From: an uncultured Colwellia sp.
GTDB taxonomy: Bacteria > Pseudomonadota > Gammaproteobacteria > Enterobacterales > Alteromonadaceae
NCBI GenBank assembly: GCA_913058245.1
Contig: CAJXQJ010000005.1
Span: forward strand, 124,001 to 188,000
DNA: 64,000 bases
Direction of reading: 5' to 3'
Shown here piece after piece: positions 41,981 to 51,704 of this stretch. The notes beneath the pieces are model-generated. The model did not search any database and was not told the origin of the DNA. It saw only the letters and a program-made list of their open reading frames with translations. The position numbers were made by a program, and so were the translations under genes. Each line of letters starts with the position of its first letter. Position 1 is the first letter of the stretch.

Positions 41981-44818
41981 CTACCAAAGTACTTGATCTA
42001 TTTCATTGAGTAAATCTTGGGTATAGTCGCTAATATTCTGGTTTTGTTCTTTTTTGATAACCATTTCCAGTTGCAAAGCATATTTTGATAACTCAGCAAA
42101 GCCAAACATTTGCGCGGCACCCGCAATCCGATGCGATAAACGCGCAAGTTTTTCAAGATCGTTATTATTTATATGTAGTATGAGATCTTGCTGTTCTAGT
42201 ACTAAGTTAGACTTAAATTCTTGCACCAAATCTGACATCTCAACACTATTAAAGTTATCATTTGCCTGAGCTTGTGAAATATCACCTTCATAATATTTTG
42301 CTATGGTCGGAATAAAAACGTCACGTTCAATAGGCTTTGATAAATGACCGTTAAAGCCTAACGATAAGTAATGCTCAATTTCATGCGACATAGCATTAGC
42401 AGTCAGTGCATAAATAGGCGTTTCACAGCCCTTTTGCCTAAGAATTTTAAACGCTTCAATTCCATCCATTTCTGGCATTTGAATATCCATTAAAATCAGT
42501 TTAGGTTCGTGCTGCTCCATTAAAGTTACCGCTTCACGTCCATTGCGTGCCGTTATAACGTCGAGACCTAAAGAAGATAAAAGTCGAGCGATTAAACGGC
42601 GATTATCATTATGATCATCAGCCAATAATATAGTGCCCTGAAGCTGTTCTAACCTTTGCTCTTGAAAAAATTCACCGCTGTCTTTCGCAACAACGGTGCT
42701 TTCTCCAATCAAATTATCATTATTAGCGTCACATGGAACACTAAACACAAAAACACTGCCTTGGTTCAGCTCGCTTTCTACTTCTATTGTACCGCCCATA
42801 ATTTTTGCTAGCTGATCAGATAAACACAAACCTAAACCCGTTCCCCCAAAACGGCGACTAATACTACTATCTCCTTGGGTAAAGCTTTCAAATAAATTAT
42901 GTAGTTGTGAGCTACTCATACCAATACCGCTATCGGTAATTTTGAACGCCAGTCGACCATCATGTTGGCTAATTCTTAATTCAACATGCCCTTTAGCGGT
43001 AAATTTAATGGCATTAGAGCATAAGTTAATTAATATTTGCTTTACTCGAAAACCATCAATTTCAATAATAAATGGCGATGCTAAACAATGAATAATTTCG
43101 AATGTTAAGCCTTTAGAGTTTGCTTGCAAAGTAAACATATTAGCAAGTTCTTGCAATACATCATGCAAGTCTTGAGGGTGAAGTTCGAGTTCTATTTTAT
43201 TAGCTTCAATTTTGCTTAAATCTAAAATATTGTTGGTGAGTTCTAGTAAATGCAGACTATTACCATGAATAATTTCAACTTCTTTATAAATAAATTCGTC
43301 ATCTACATCACCATTAATTATTGCCTCAGCCTGACCTATAACCGTTGTAAGTGGCGTACGAATTTCATGGCTCATATTCGCTAAAAATTGGCTTTTAATA
43401 TTATTTGCACTTTGTAGCTCTTGCATTAAATATTCAAGCTCATTGGTTCTTTGCTTTACTTTTGATTCTAAGTCTTGCGTTGAGCGGCGCTCAATATCAC
43501 GTCGAGCAATTAAAAAACCAATCAGTAACGCGCCAAAAACAACAATAATAATAAAATTTCGTTGTTGCTCAGACTGCTCTAATTCTAATTCCTGCAAGCG
43601 TTTTTGCTGTTTTAATTGATCAACTTGTTGTTTTAACTGCTCTGAATCGAACTGTGCTAGCTTACTATTAAGTTCATCGTTTGCTAACTCTATATGTGCT
43701 TGAATAAACTGCCGGTGACTTTCTACAGCCTTCAAGGTGTCATTTTGCGCCGCATAAATAAGCGATTGCAAAGACAAATTGTGCTTTATTTGCTCTCTAT
43801 AGTGCATTTTTTCTGATAACTCGCTCGACTGCTGAATATAGTCTAACGCCAAATTAAACTTTCCTTTATGAAAGTTGGCTTTAGCTAAACTATATAAACT
43901 GCCGACATAGGCTTTATCATGCCCATGTGCTCTACTTTTGCTAATTCCCTCTTTTGCGTAAGCTATAGCTTGTTCAGTGTTACTAAGGTAATTACTTAAC
44001 TCCGCAAGGTTATGCAAAATTGCCGCAGCGTTATAGTTATCATTATTTTTTCTATGATAATCTAGCGACATCGTCATGTAGTGCAATGCTTGTTGATAGT
44101 CTCCGGCATATTTATAAGAAGACCCTAAATCACCATAGGCCGTTGCAACACCTTGTTCATCAGACATTTCTTTACGCTTTTCAATCACTTCTTTAAACAT
44201 GGTAATGGCAATATCATAACGCTTGAGTTGCAAGTGAAATATTGCAATATTAAATTGGATATCAATTTTATCGATGGTGCTGCCGAATTGTTGATATAAT
44301 GGCTCTGCTTGCTGATAGCTATATAGCGCTTCTTCCAACCGCCCCATAGCTCCATAAACTAAACCAATGTTGTTATATAAATTTGCTTGGGCAATAGGCT
44401 CATTAATAGTGAGGTAATAGCTTAATGCTTGCTGGTAAGACGTTAGGGCTAAGCTATTTTTCCCTTTATAATAAGCATATACTCCGACTCTTTTAAAGGC
44501 ATCAGCTTCAAGCTGCTGGAAGTTGTATTCTTTCGCAAGTTTCTGCTCACTAATAGCACTTTCTATAGCAGCATCCAATTCACCTAATTGGTGGTATAAG
44601 CGCCCTTGTGCAGTTAAGGCTGATAGTCTATTTAATGGTAAAAGTGTGCTATTTCCTAACAATGAATTAACTTCTTCTATTGCTAGGTTGTTATCAGCCA
44701 TATTTTCAATGATTAATAACCGTTGACCAAAATTTTGGTTATTAACCGCAAAACTGTTCTGTATATAGCTTAATGAGAAGAAAACAAACAATACCAAAGT
44801 TCGATAGGCATTAGCCAT
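41981..44818 (-). CDS. TPR-sensor hybrid histidine kinase with receiver and Hpt domains
   Basis: About 945 residues. The N-terminal signal/anchor (residues about 5-25) leads to an array of six to eight tetratricopeptide repeats in the periplasm (to about 380), a coiled coil, one membrane helix (about 425-442), HisKA (FLANMSHEIRTPLTTVIG), HATPase (NLCSNAIKFTAKG, GTGLGLCLSDQL), a receiver (LMDIQMPEMDG) and a C-terminal Hpt domain (LARLSHRIAGAAQMFG). All phosphorelay residues are present. I start at ATG 44818, preceded by AAGGTG; ATG 44839 lies upstream in frame. There is no response regulator next to it, so the output partner is elsewhere. Confidence 0.92.
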   Translation of the reverse strand: MANAYRTLVLFVFFSLSYIQNSFAVNNQNFGQRLLIIENMADNNLAIEEVNSLLGNSTLLPLNRLSALTAQGRLYHQLGELDAAIESAISEQKLAKEYNFQQLEADAFKRVGVYAYYKGKNSLALTSYQQALSYYLTINEPIAQANLYNNIGLVYGAMGRLEEALYSYQQAEPLYQQFGSTIDKIDIQFNIAIFHLQLKRYDIAITMFKEVIEKRKEMSDEQGVATAYGDLGSSYKYAGDYQQALHYMTMSLDYHRKNNDNYNAAAILHNLAELSNYLSNTEQAIAYAKEGISKSRAHGHDKAYVGSLYSLAKANFHKGKFNLALDYIQQSSELSEKMHYREQIKHNLSLQSLIYAAQNDTLKAVESHRQFIQAHIELANDELNSKLAQFDSEQLKQQVDQLKQQKRLQELELEQSEQQRNFIIIVVFGALLIGFLIARRDIERRSTQDLESKVKQRTNELEYLMQELQSANNIKSQFLANMSHEIRTPLTTVIGQAEAIINGDVDDEFIYKEVEIIHGNSLHLLELTNNILDLSKIEANKIELELHPQDLHDVLQELANMFTLQANSKGLTFEIIHCLASPFIIEIDGFRVKQILINLCSNAIKFTAKGHVELRISQHDGRLAFKITDSGIGMSSSQLHNLFESFTQGDSSISRRFGGTGLGLCLSDQLAKIMGGTIEVESELNQGSVFVFSVPCDANNDNLIGESTVVAKDSGEFFQEQRLEQLQGTILLADDHNDNRRLIARLLSSLGLDVITARNGREAVTLMEQHEPKLILMDIQMPEMDGIEAFKILRQKGCETPIYALTANAMSHEIEHYLSLGFNGHLSKPIERDVFIPTIAKYYEGDISQAQANDNFNSVEMSDLVQEFKSNLVLEQQDLILHINNNDLEKLARLSHRIAGAAQMFGFAELSKYALQLEMVIKKEQNQNISDYTQDLLNEIDQVLW

Positions 44819-45185
44819 CGACGACACCTTAAAACACATGTGTTTCTTATTATAATAATGAGAAAACTAGTTATAGCATTTTGTATATCCACTCTCAACG
44901 ATGAAGTTTCTAATTCCTTAACTCTGGCTATTTTGTCGGCGTTTACATTCAGAATATGCATGATTAATGTAAAAATAGCGTGAAAGATAAAACAATGGCG
45001 ACACAAGTAACAATGCCGCAATAGCTATTAATTACTACATTATTTAATAACTAAGTTTGATAGCTGATTTTTCTTCAAAAACAGCTTTCCACTCAAACAA
45101 CATTAATTTTCCAGCGCAACAAATTGTGCTCTATTTCAGAAACAAGGGCATCATTTTGCCGCCTTGTCTTGTTAAGAGGTAAGGG
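44819..45185. other. Intergenic region upstream of the TPR hybrid kinase
   Basis: About 370 A+T-rich bases between two minus-strand genes. An imperfect inverted repeat around TTTCTTATTATAATAATGAG (from 44842) lies just upstream of the kinase start and may be part of its promoter. I see no convincing terminator for the channel gene and no small coding frame. Confidence 0.4.
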
Positions 45186-46046
45186 TTAAGTGACTTTACT
45201 GTTGTGATTATCATTAGCTGAATTCGCAATAAGCAACGCTTTAATTTCACTGAGTTCCTTTTCAAGCTTTTCAATTTGCGCGCGACTGGCAGGCTCACCA
45301 CCCTCAGCACTTTCACCATGTGCTTCAGCGCGGAAGTTTTCATGCTCTTGTCCCATCACTTCTAAAATGGTACCTACCATCATATTTAAAAAGATAAAGG
45401 CCGTAAGAAAAATAAAGGTTAAATAATAAATCCAACTGATTGGGTGCACCGCCATGGTTTCATACATCACGTCAGTCCAATCTTCAAATGTTGCGACACG
45501 AAACAGGGTTAACATTGAGATTGAAACATCGCCCCATAGCACCTCATTGATTTGATGAAATAAGATACTGCCGATCGCTGCGTAGATATAAAAAATAACA
45601 AACATTAATAGCGCAATATATCCCATACGTGGGATAGCTTTAATTAGCGCATTAATTAGTAGCCGTAATTCCGGCACCATAGACACTAAACGCAATACTC
45701 GAAAAACACGTAATAAACGAGCTAACAACACTCCTGAGCCACCTGCTGGGATCAAACTGCCGATAACAATTATAGTGTCGAAAATATTCCAGCCACTTTT
45801 AAAGAAAGACTTTTTATCTTTAAAAGCAATAAAACGTATGGTGATTTCAACAACAAAAAACACCGTAATTGCGCTATCTAAAATACCTAATAACGTTACC
45901 ACTTGTTCGGGTAAGTCATGCGTTTTAGCACCGATAAGCAACGCTGAAATAACAATAACAGTAATTACCGACCATTGAAAAATAGGGCTTGAGTCTATTT
46001 TTTTTAACCGACGTTGCACTTGATAAACAAATGAAGACATATTCAT
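45186..46046 (-). CDS. Voltage-gated cation channel, bacterial Nav/Cav type
   Basis: 286 residues forming one six-helix channel subunit (S1 about 24-40 to S6 about 205-230) that should tetramerise. S4 carries arginines at 110, 113, 116 and 119 in the three-residue spacing of a voltage sensor. The pore loop reads FRVATFEDWTDVMY; the selectivity filter is T186-F-E-D-W-T-D192. NaChBac-type sodium channels have TLESWS, while the engineered calcium-selective CavAb has TLDDWSD, so the extra acids (E188, D189, D192) here suggest calcium permeation. A C-terminal coiled coil (about 255-275) matches the assembly domain of these channels. Ion preference is inference. Confidence 0.88.
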   Translation of the reverse strand: MNMSSFVYQVQRRLKKIDSSPIFQWSVITVIVISALLIGAKTHDLPEQVVTLLGILDSAITVFFVVEITIRFIAFKDKKSFFKSGWNIFDTIIVIGSLIPAGGSGVLLARLLRVFRVLRLVSMVPELRLLINALIKAIPRMGYIALLMFVIFYIYAAIGSILFHQINEVLWGDVSISMLTLFRVATFEDWTDVMYETMAVHPISWIYYLTFIFLTAFIFLNMMVGTILEVMGQEHENFRAEAHGESAEGGEPASRAQIEKLEKELSEIKALLIANSANDNHNSKVT

Positions 46047-46084
46047 TATCTCTTTTTAAAGTTATATTTTTAATCTTACTTACG

Positions 46085-46732
46085 TTAGCCGACTGCGGCA
46101 TCACTGACATGAGGATTGCTAATGCGCTCGGCGCCAAAGGTACTCATTGGGCCATGACCCGGAATAAACTGCACCTCATCCCCTAATGGAAATAAGTTTT
46201 CCCGTATAGATTTAATTAAAGTCGCATGATCACCACGAGGAAAGTCTGTTCGGCCAATTGAACCACGAAAAAGTACATCACCTACTTGAGCAAGTTTTGA
46301 CTCGGCATGATAAAACACCACATGACCAGGCGTATGACCTGGACAAAAATAAACATCAAGTTCAACTTGACCAAATGTAACTTTATCCCCTTGGTTTAAC
46401 CAACGATCAGTATTAAACGTTTGTGCGTCAGGAAAACCAAATTGAGCCTTTTGCTCAGGAATTAAATCTATCCAAAATTGATCTGCACGGTGCGGCCCTT
46501 CAACTGGCACATTATAATAATCGACAATGGCTTGAGTTGCCCCTGCATGATCAATATGAGCATGAGTGAGTAACACTTTCACAACCGTAACACCTTGCTG
46601 CTTAATAGCCGCTTGTATCAACTCTACATTACCACCGGGATCAATCACAACGGCTTCTTTACTCTGCTGGCACCAAAACAAAGTACAGTTTTGCTGAAAT
46701 GGTGTAACGGGTATTATTTGATATTGCAACAT
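46085..46732 (-). CDS. ycbL: MBL-fold metallohydrolase, YcbL family (glyoxalase II-like)
   Basis: About 215 residues. The metal-binding pattern is complete: LLTHAHIDHAGA (HxHxDH), CPGHTPGHVVF, DVLFRGSIGRTDFPRGD and IPGHGPMSTFG. It follows E. coli YcbL closely (YQIIPVTPFQQNC at the start). YcbL is a type II glyoxalase, hydrolysing S-lactoylglutathione. I start at ATG 46732; an in-frame ATG at 46789 would add 19 residues not seen in relatives. It lies 38 bases upstream of the channel gene on the same strand; functional linkage is unlikely. Confidence 0.92.
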   Translation of the reverse strand: MLQYQIIPVTPFQQNCTLFWCQQSKEAVVIDPGGNVELIQAAIKQQGVTVVKVLLTHAHIDHAGATQAIVDYYNVPVEGPHRADQFWIDLIPEQKAQFGFPDAQTFNTDRWLNQGDKVTFGQVELDVYFCPGHTPGHVVFYHAESKLAQVGDVLFRGSIGRTDFPRGDHATLIKSIRENLFPLGDEVQFIPGHGPMSTFGAERISNPHVSDAAVG

Positions 46733-47000
46733 GTGAACGTAAATCTCGTTAGCGAATGTGAAGCAGCTATTTATAGGTAAATAAATCACCGCAGGTAAAC
46801 TAATTTTTCTTTCTGGCAGGTAATATAAGGCTAAAATGCCATTTTACAAGCGCTATTCTAGCAAGTTCATAATGGTAATCACCAAGAAACTTTACAAACA
46901 CTTGAACTTAAAAGTAACAAATCAACGAAATTACTTTGCTAATGAAGTTTATCTAGGTAAGCTCAGAGCAAAGTATTTACAACAATAATAATTATCATTT

Positions 47001-48338
47001 ATGAGCACTGTAAGAGATTCATTTCATTCGAGAATTGGTTTTGTTCTCGCTGCCGCTGGTTCGGCAATTGGTTTAGGTAATATTTGGGGCTTCCCTACTC
47101 AGGCAGCAAATAATGGCGGTGGCGCATTCTTATTTGTTTACTTAATTGTTACCGTACTTTTAGCCTTACCCGCTTTATATGCGGAAGTTTATATAGGTAA
47201 CCAAGCGCAAAAAAACCCCGTTTCAGCGCTTAAAGAAGCCTGTAAAGATACTGCACCTAATCTAGGTAAATATGGTGGTTTGATTGGTCTAAGTGGCGCA
47301 ATTATGATGCTAAGCTTTTACACCATAGTCGCTGGCTGGATGCTATCTCACGCATTATCACCTTTATTTGAACTACTTGGCCAGCACGAATTATCACAAT
47401 GGCTTGCTACTTCAAGCACTCAAAGAAATTTGATGTTTACGCCATTATTTATTTTATTAGGCGCAGGTATTATTCATCAAGGAGTTAATGCCGGTATTGA
47501 AAAGTGGTCAGCGCGTTTAATGCCAATATTACTAATTATGTTAATTTGCCTAATAGTTTATATTCTTCAACAACCTGGTGCAGAAAAAGGTTTAGCTACT
47601 TACCTAATACCTGACTTTACACAGGTTACCAACCCTAAATTAATTATTTCAGCAATGGGGCAAGCCTTCTTCTCGTTATCCATTGGTGTCGGCGGTATGA
47701 TGGTTTACGGCTCGTACATGAAAAAAGACCGAGATATCGGTAAGTTGGCAGTTTCAATTACTGCTCTCGACACTTTTATTGCCTTTATGGCTGGCTTATT
47801 AATTATACCAGCACTTTACGTAGCACAAGAAGCTGGGCAGCAAGTTTTCCAAGGTGAAAAACTTATTGGTGAAGGCCAATTAATTTTTAACATATTGCCT
47901 GAATTGTTTAATTCTATGGGCACTATAGGCATGGTAGTTGCCATTAGCTTTTTCTCGCTATTATCCATTGCAGCATTAACTTCAACTATTTCATCAACAG
48001 AAGTACCTGTAGCCTATTTAGTCGAAGACAAAAACTTCACCCGCTCAAAAGCAACCTGGTTAGTATCGGGAATCGTGTTGACCGCCAGCATGATACTCAT
48101 TGCCTTTTTTGACAGCTTGTTTGGTGTGGTTATTCGTGTATTAACGACAATATTACAACCATTAAGTTGTTTATTTTACTTTATTGTTGTTGGCTGGTTA
48201 TGGAAACGTGGCAATAAATTACGTGATGTGTCATTACAACAAGGTAGAAAATGGTTACCTATATGGGGCAACTACTTACGCTTTGTTTGTCCGCTGTTAT
48301 TGACCGTTGTTTTTGTCAATGTCGCTATTTTAAATTAA
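47001..48338 (+). CDS. Sodium-dependent neurotransmitter-type (NSS/SNF) transporter
   Basis: 445 residues and 11 or so membrane helices. The family signature is clear: GFVLAAAGSAIGLGNIWGFPTQAANNGGGAFLFVYL, with the unwound TM1 and Na+ site region. Bacterial NSS members such as LeuT, MhsT and TnaT carry amino acids with Na+. This one is of the 11-helix MhsT-like kind; the exact substrate is unknown. No ribosome site stands out ahead of the ATG. Convergent with a diguanylate cyclase gene and separated by a hairpin. Confidence 0.92.
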   Translation: MSTVRDSFHSRIGFVLAAAGSAIGLGNIWGFPTQAANNGGGAFLFVYLIVTVLLALPALYAEVYIGNQAQKNPVSALKEACKDTAPNLGKYGGLIGLSGAIMMLSFYTIVAGWMLSHALSPLFELLGQHELSQWLATSSTQRNLMFTPLFILLGAGIIHQGVNAGIEKWSARLMPILLIMLICLIVYILQQPGAEKGLATYLIPDFTQVTNPKLIISAMGQAFFSLSIGVGGMMVYGSYMKKDRDIGKLAVSITALDTFIAFMAGLLIIPALYVAQEAGQQVFQGEKLIGEGQLIFNILPELFNSMGTIGMVVAISFFSLLSIAALTSTISSTEVPVAYLVEDKNFTRSKATWLVSGIVLTASMILIAFFDSLFGVVIRVLTTILQPLSCLFYFIVVGWLWKRGNKLRDVSLQQGRKWLPIWGNYLRFVCPLLLTVVFVNVAILN

Positions 48339-48357
48339 TAGAAGCTCGCTCGTATAA

Positions 48358-48393
48358 CTAAAAAGCCAATGATTATAGTCATTGGCTTTTTAG
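48358..48393. terminator. Bidirectional terminator between NSS transporter and diguanylate cyclase genes
   Basis: CTAAAAAGCCAATGA (48358-48372) pairs with TCATTGGCTTTTTAG (48379-48393) around a 6-base loop. A-runs and T-runs on both sides give a U-tract in either direction. Confidence 0.85.
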
Positions 48394-48463
48394 TATTTTA
48401 TCTATGGTTATTCAGCAAAGTTACGAAAACAGCTAAAAATCACATCATTACTGACTAACTTTG

Positions 48464-49693
48464 CTACTGACTAACATTGTTTCGGCCAGCTTTCTTCGCT
48501 CGATATAAGGCTTGGTCAGCCAACTTCAATGTTTGTTCAAAGCTCAATTTACTTGCTCTTGCAGCTAAGCCAATAGAAATAGTAACGCTTACGGTTTTTG
48601 CATTGCTGCTCTTTTTACTCGTGCGGGCTTTCTTGGTTTTTCGCTCTGGCTGGCGAATAACGATTTCATAGTCTTGCACTGCTTGCCTAACAGCTTCTAG
48701 TAAAGGGATAGCTTGCTCGGGCGTTTTACCTGAAAATATAATAGTAAATTCTTCACCACCATAACGAAACACCTTACCGCCACCTTTTACTTGCGCTAAC
48801 TTAGTAGCAACCAATTTTAAGACCTGATCACCAATATCATGACCATAGGTATCATTAAACTTTTTAAAGTGATCAATATCAAGCATAGCTAAGGTGTATT
48901 TGCGACCTAAGGATAAAGCCAATTGGTTCAATGCACGTCGTGATGGAATTGAAGTTAATTCATCGCGATAAGCAAATAAATAGGAATCAACCAATACCAC
49001 ACATATGTAGTGCAGTAATACCAAAGTAAGCAATACGCTCCATGGCAAAGTGATAATTTGATAATAGTGACCAAGCCAGATAACAAAACTGCTCAATAAT
49101 GCCGAAGTTACTAAACTTTTTTCTCGTATAAACTGAAACACAAGTGCCAAACCAGATATGACGAGTACTAATTCAACCGCGAGATATTTTAACCACGTGT
49201 TTAGCCAAGTATATTTCGCCAACATTGCTTGCATTTCGGGTTCTATCTTCAACCAATACGCACAAGTAAACGCAATAACGGCTATAAGCATTAATCGATA
49301 GATACCGTGTACCGACAATAAACCTCGGTCTTTAACAACGCTTAAAGCGGCCAATATGCTCGCTATTGTTATAGTTAACCAGCGGCCATCAGAAAACAGA
49401 ACTTGGCCCCAAGGAAGGATATTCATGAAGTTTAGATAAAAAAGGAAAAACAGCCCACTACTTAGTGCTAAACGACTGCGGTTAAAATAACTAGACAGCA
49501 GCATAGTAACCACAAACAAACCATACAACACTTGCTCTATTAAGCTTATTTTTACCAGCCAGTGTTGCTGAAATTCAATGACTAACGCAAATAAAATGGA
49601 AAAAGCGATTAAGCTAAAAAGACTATTTTTTATGCCGCTAAAAAACTGGTTCAAGCGCAACCTCACAACAAGAGCAAGACAAAAGTAAAGCAA
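48464..49693 (-). CDS. Membrane-bound diguanylate cyclase (GGDEF)
   Basis: 409 residues. The N-terminal half has about seven membrane helices, and residues about 235-405 form a GGDEF domain. The active-site loop is RYGGEEF, a catalytically competent form, with the Mg-binding LAMLDIDHFKKFNDTYGHD upstream and SIGLA downstream. The inhibitory RxxD motif normally found five residues before GGEEF is absent (VKGGGKVF), so product feedback at that site is not expected. An insert of basic residues (RKTKKARTSKKSS) interrupts the domain's C-terminal half. Its product may be read by the two-PilZ protein at 2493-4955. Confidence 0.92.
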   Translation of the reverse strand: MLYFCLALVVRLRLNQFFSGIKNSLFSLIAFSILFALVIEFQQHWLVKISLIEQVLYGLFVVTMLLSSYFNRSRLALSSGLFFLFYLNFMNILPWGQVLFSDGRWLTITIASILAALSVVKDRGLLSVHGIYRLMLIAVIAFTCAYWLKIEPEMQAMLAKYTWLNTWLKYLAVELVLVISGLALVFQFIREKSLVTSALLSSFVIWLGHYYQIITLPWSVLLTLVLLHYICVVLVDSYLFAYRDELTSIPSRRALNQLALSLGRKYTLAMLDIDHFKKFNDTYGHDIGDQVLKLVATKLAQVKGGGKVFRYGGEEFTIIFSGKTPEQAIPLLEAVRQAVQDYEIVIRQPERKTKKARTSKKSSNAKTVSVTISIGLAARASKLSFEQTLKLADQALYRAKKAGRNNVSQ

Positions 49694-49857
49694 AATAAAA
49701 TGCCGAAATATATGACGTAGTTTTTAATATGGATAAAGGATATATAATTCTTCAACCCCTACCTTATCTTTTTTGCCACTATACTATTAAAAATGGCAAC
49801 ATAAAACGTAACAGTATGTCATTACTGAAAAATACTATATACCCAGTAAATATTCAC

Positions 49858-51315
49858 TTAATCTGTTAGCAAGGCGACACTTTCTTTGTCAGTCGCTAAG
49901 TCAACCTGCTCTATTTTCTCAAAACGATTGCTAATTTTATCTGCTGAGGTATGAATTTGTTTTACATCAGTTGCCGCTTGGTCAATATGTTTGGCAAGGT
50001 TGGCAAAGCGGCCTTTAAAGCGCGAGAAGTCAGCGGCAAGTTGCGATAAATGCGCTTGAATCACATGAATTTGTTTGCGAGTTGCTTCGTCTTTTAATAC
50101 GGAACGCGCGGTGGTTAATATCGCCATTAAGGTGGTAGGTGATGCCAACCAAACCCGCTTTTTATTCGCGTAATCAACCAAATCACTTTGATGGGCATGA
50201 ATTTCTGCAAATATAGCTTCCGCAGGAATAAACATAACAGCACCGTCTGCTGTTTCTTTTTCAATTAAGTACTTATCACTGATGTCATTAATATGTTTTT
50301 TAATATCAAGCTTAAATTGTCGCTCGGCAGCTTTTCGCTCCAACTCACTTAAGCTGTTATCGGTCATTTTCTTATAACTTTCTAATGGAAATTTAGAATC
50401 AACCACGACATTGCCTGTTGGCTCAGGTAAAAATAAAATACAGTCAGCTATTTTACCATTAGACAACGTATGCTGAATGGCAAAGTGTTGCTCAGGTAGT
50501 ACATTGCGAATAAGGGCATTTAATTGCACTTCGCCAAATGCACCACGCGAACGTTTATCTGACAACACTTCTTGCAAACTAACGACATTACTCGATAGTT
50601 CGGTAATTTTCTTTTGTGCATCATCAATCAACGCCAAACGCTGCAAAATATCATTAAAGGTTTTAGTCGTTTTTTCAAAACCATCCGCTAGGCGTTTTTC
50701 AACCTGGCCACTAATATCTTTTAAGCGTTTGTCGGTAGATGTTGTGAGTTCATCAATGCGTTTAGTCATTTGTTCACTTGCTAAATGCAACGATTTTGCC
50801 ATCTCCTCTCGCCCTTGTTTGGTCATGTTTGAGAGTTGATTGATTAATTGTTCGAGTGACTTAACTTGATTATCATTAAAACTTGTATGATGTTGATGCA
50901 AAGTGCTTTTTAACTGCTCACTATGGCTATTGAGTAGCTGCGCTTGCTTCTCTCCTTGCTCAGCATGTTGTCGCAGTAGTTTTAATTTAAAATCAGCAAT
51001 TTTTTGCTCAAAATGCGCTTTTAAGTCGCTTTGTTGATGCGCTAAATGTTGATGATTGCTGTTGAGCTGCTGCTGCAGTTGTTGTTGGTTATTGCTACTA
51101 ACCTCATAACTAAGGTTTATTTTCTCAGTAAGTTGTTGCAACACGCTTTGTTGAGCAAGTACATTATTTTGGCAGATGGAAAGCTTACGAAATAACAAAG
51201 CGACGAGGATAATTAGACCACTAAGTAAAACTAAAATACTGGCAACTAGCACAGGTAATTGCTCTGGTGAGAGCCAAGTTAAAAAAAACGATGAATTCAT
51301 AAAAGCGCCAAACAC
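49858..51315 (-). CDS. rmuC: DNA recombination protein RmuC
   Basis: 485 residues. One N-terminal membrane helix (about 18-40), a long Gln-rich coiled coil (to about 235), then the nuclease-like RmuC domain: RGAFGEVQLNALIRNVLPEQHF, ADCILFLPEPTGNVVVDSKFPLESY and a FIPAEAIFAEI segment. RmuC limits inversions at short repeats and has recently been linked to restriction of foreign DNA in some hosts. Preceded on the same strand by a 69-residue gene (53-base gap). Confidence 0.93.
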   Translation of the reverse strand: MFGAFMNSSFFLTWLSPEQLPVLVASILVLLSGLIILVALLFRKLSICQNNVLAQQSVLQQLTEKINLSYEVSSNNQQQLQQQLNSNHQHLAHQQSDLKAHFEQKIADFKLKLLRQHAEQGEKQAQLLNSHSEQLKSTLHQHHTSFNDNQVKSLEQLINQLSNMTKQGREEMAKSLHLASEQMTKRIDELTTSTDKRLKDISGQVEKRLADGFEKTTKTFNDILQRLALIDDAQKKITELSSNVVSLQEVLSDKRSRGAFGEVQLNALIRNVLPEQHFAIQHTLSNGKIADCILFLPEPTGNVVVDSKFPLESYKKMTDNSLSELERKAAERQFKLDIKKHINDISDKYLIEKETADGAVMFIPAEAIFAEIHAHQSDLVDYANKKRVWLASPTTLMAILTTARSVLKDEATRKQIHVIQAHLSQLAADFSRFKGRFANLAKHIDQAATDVKQIHTSADKISNRFEKIEQVDLATDKESVALLTD

Positions 51316-51368
51316 TGTAAATATTACCAGTTATTAGAGCATAATTTACTGATGAGGTTAATAACTTT

Positions 51369-51578
51369 TTAGGTTCTATCACCTACTTTGTTTAAAATTG
51401 ATACTTCACCATCACATACTGCAATAATAGATTTGTCAGCCTTAAAACTTTCAGGGATCACTACTCGGCCGGTTTTACTTTGAGGGAAAGTTTGTACTTC
51501 ATGCATTAATTCAAGTGATAAATCACTGTAGTAAATAATAGTGACGAGGCGCTGTTCAACTTCTTGATTTTCATCCAT
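51369..51578 (-). CDS. Small conserved protein (TIGR02922/DUF2375-like)
   Basis: 69 residues, soluble, no signal or membrane segment. The sequence VTIIYYSDLSLELMHEVQTFPQSKTGRVVIPESFKADKSIIAV resembles a small family known mainly from Colwellia, Shewanella and relatives, of unknown function. It lies just upstream of rmuC on the same strand and is probably co-transcribed. Family name given from memory and not certain. Confidence 0.6.
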   Translation of the reverse strand: MDENQEVEQRLVTIIYYSDLSLELMHEVQTFPQSKTGRVVIPESFKADKSIIAVCDGEVSILNKVGDRT

Positions 51579-51650
51579 GAAATGTTTACCTATAAAATCG
51601 GCTTATTGTTTATAATAAGTGTAGCCCTAAATTTGGCAATGCCAAAAATA

Positions 51651-51681
51651 AAAGGTAATTCAATTGCTTGAATTACCTTTT
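51651..51681 (-). terminator. Terminator of the S9 peptidase gene
   Basis: AAAGGTAATTCAA (51651-51663) pairs with TTGAATTACCTTT (51668-51680) around a TTGC loop, 24 bases past the peptidase stop; U-rich sequence follows on the minus strand. Confidence 0.78.
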
Positions 51682-51704
51682 TAATATCTTCGCACAAAAT
51701 AAAA

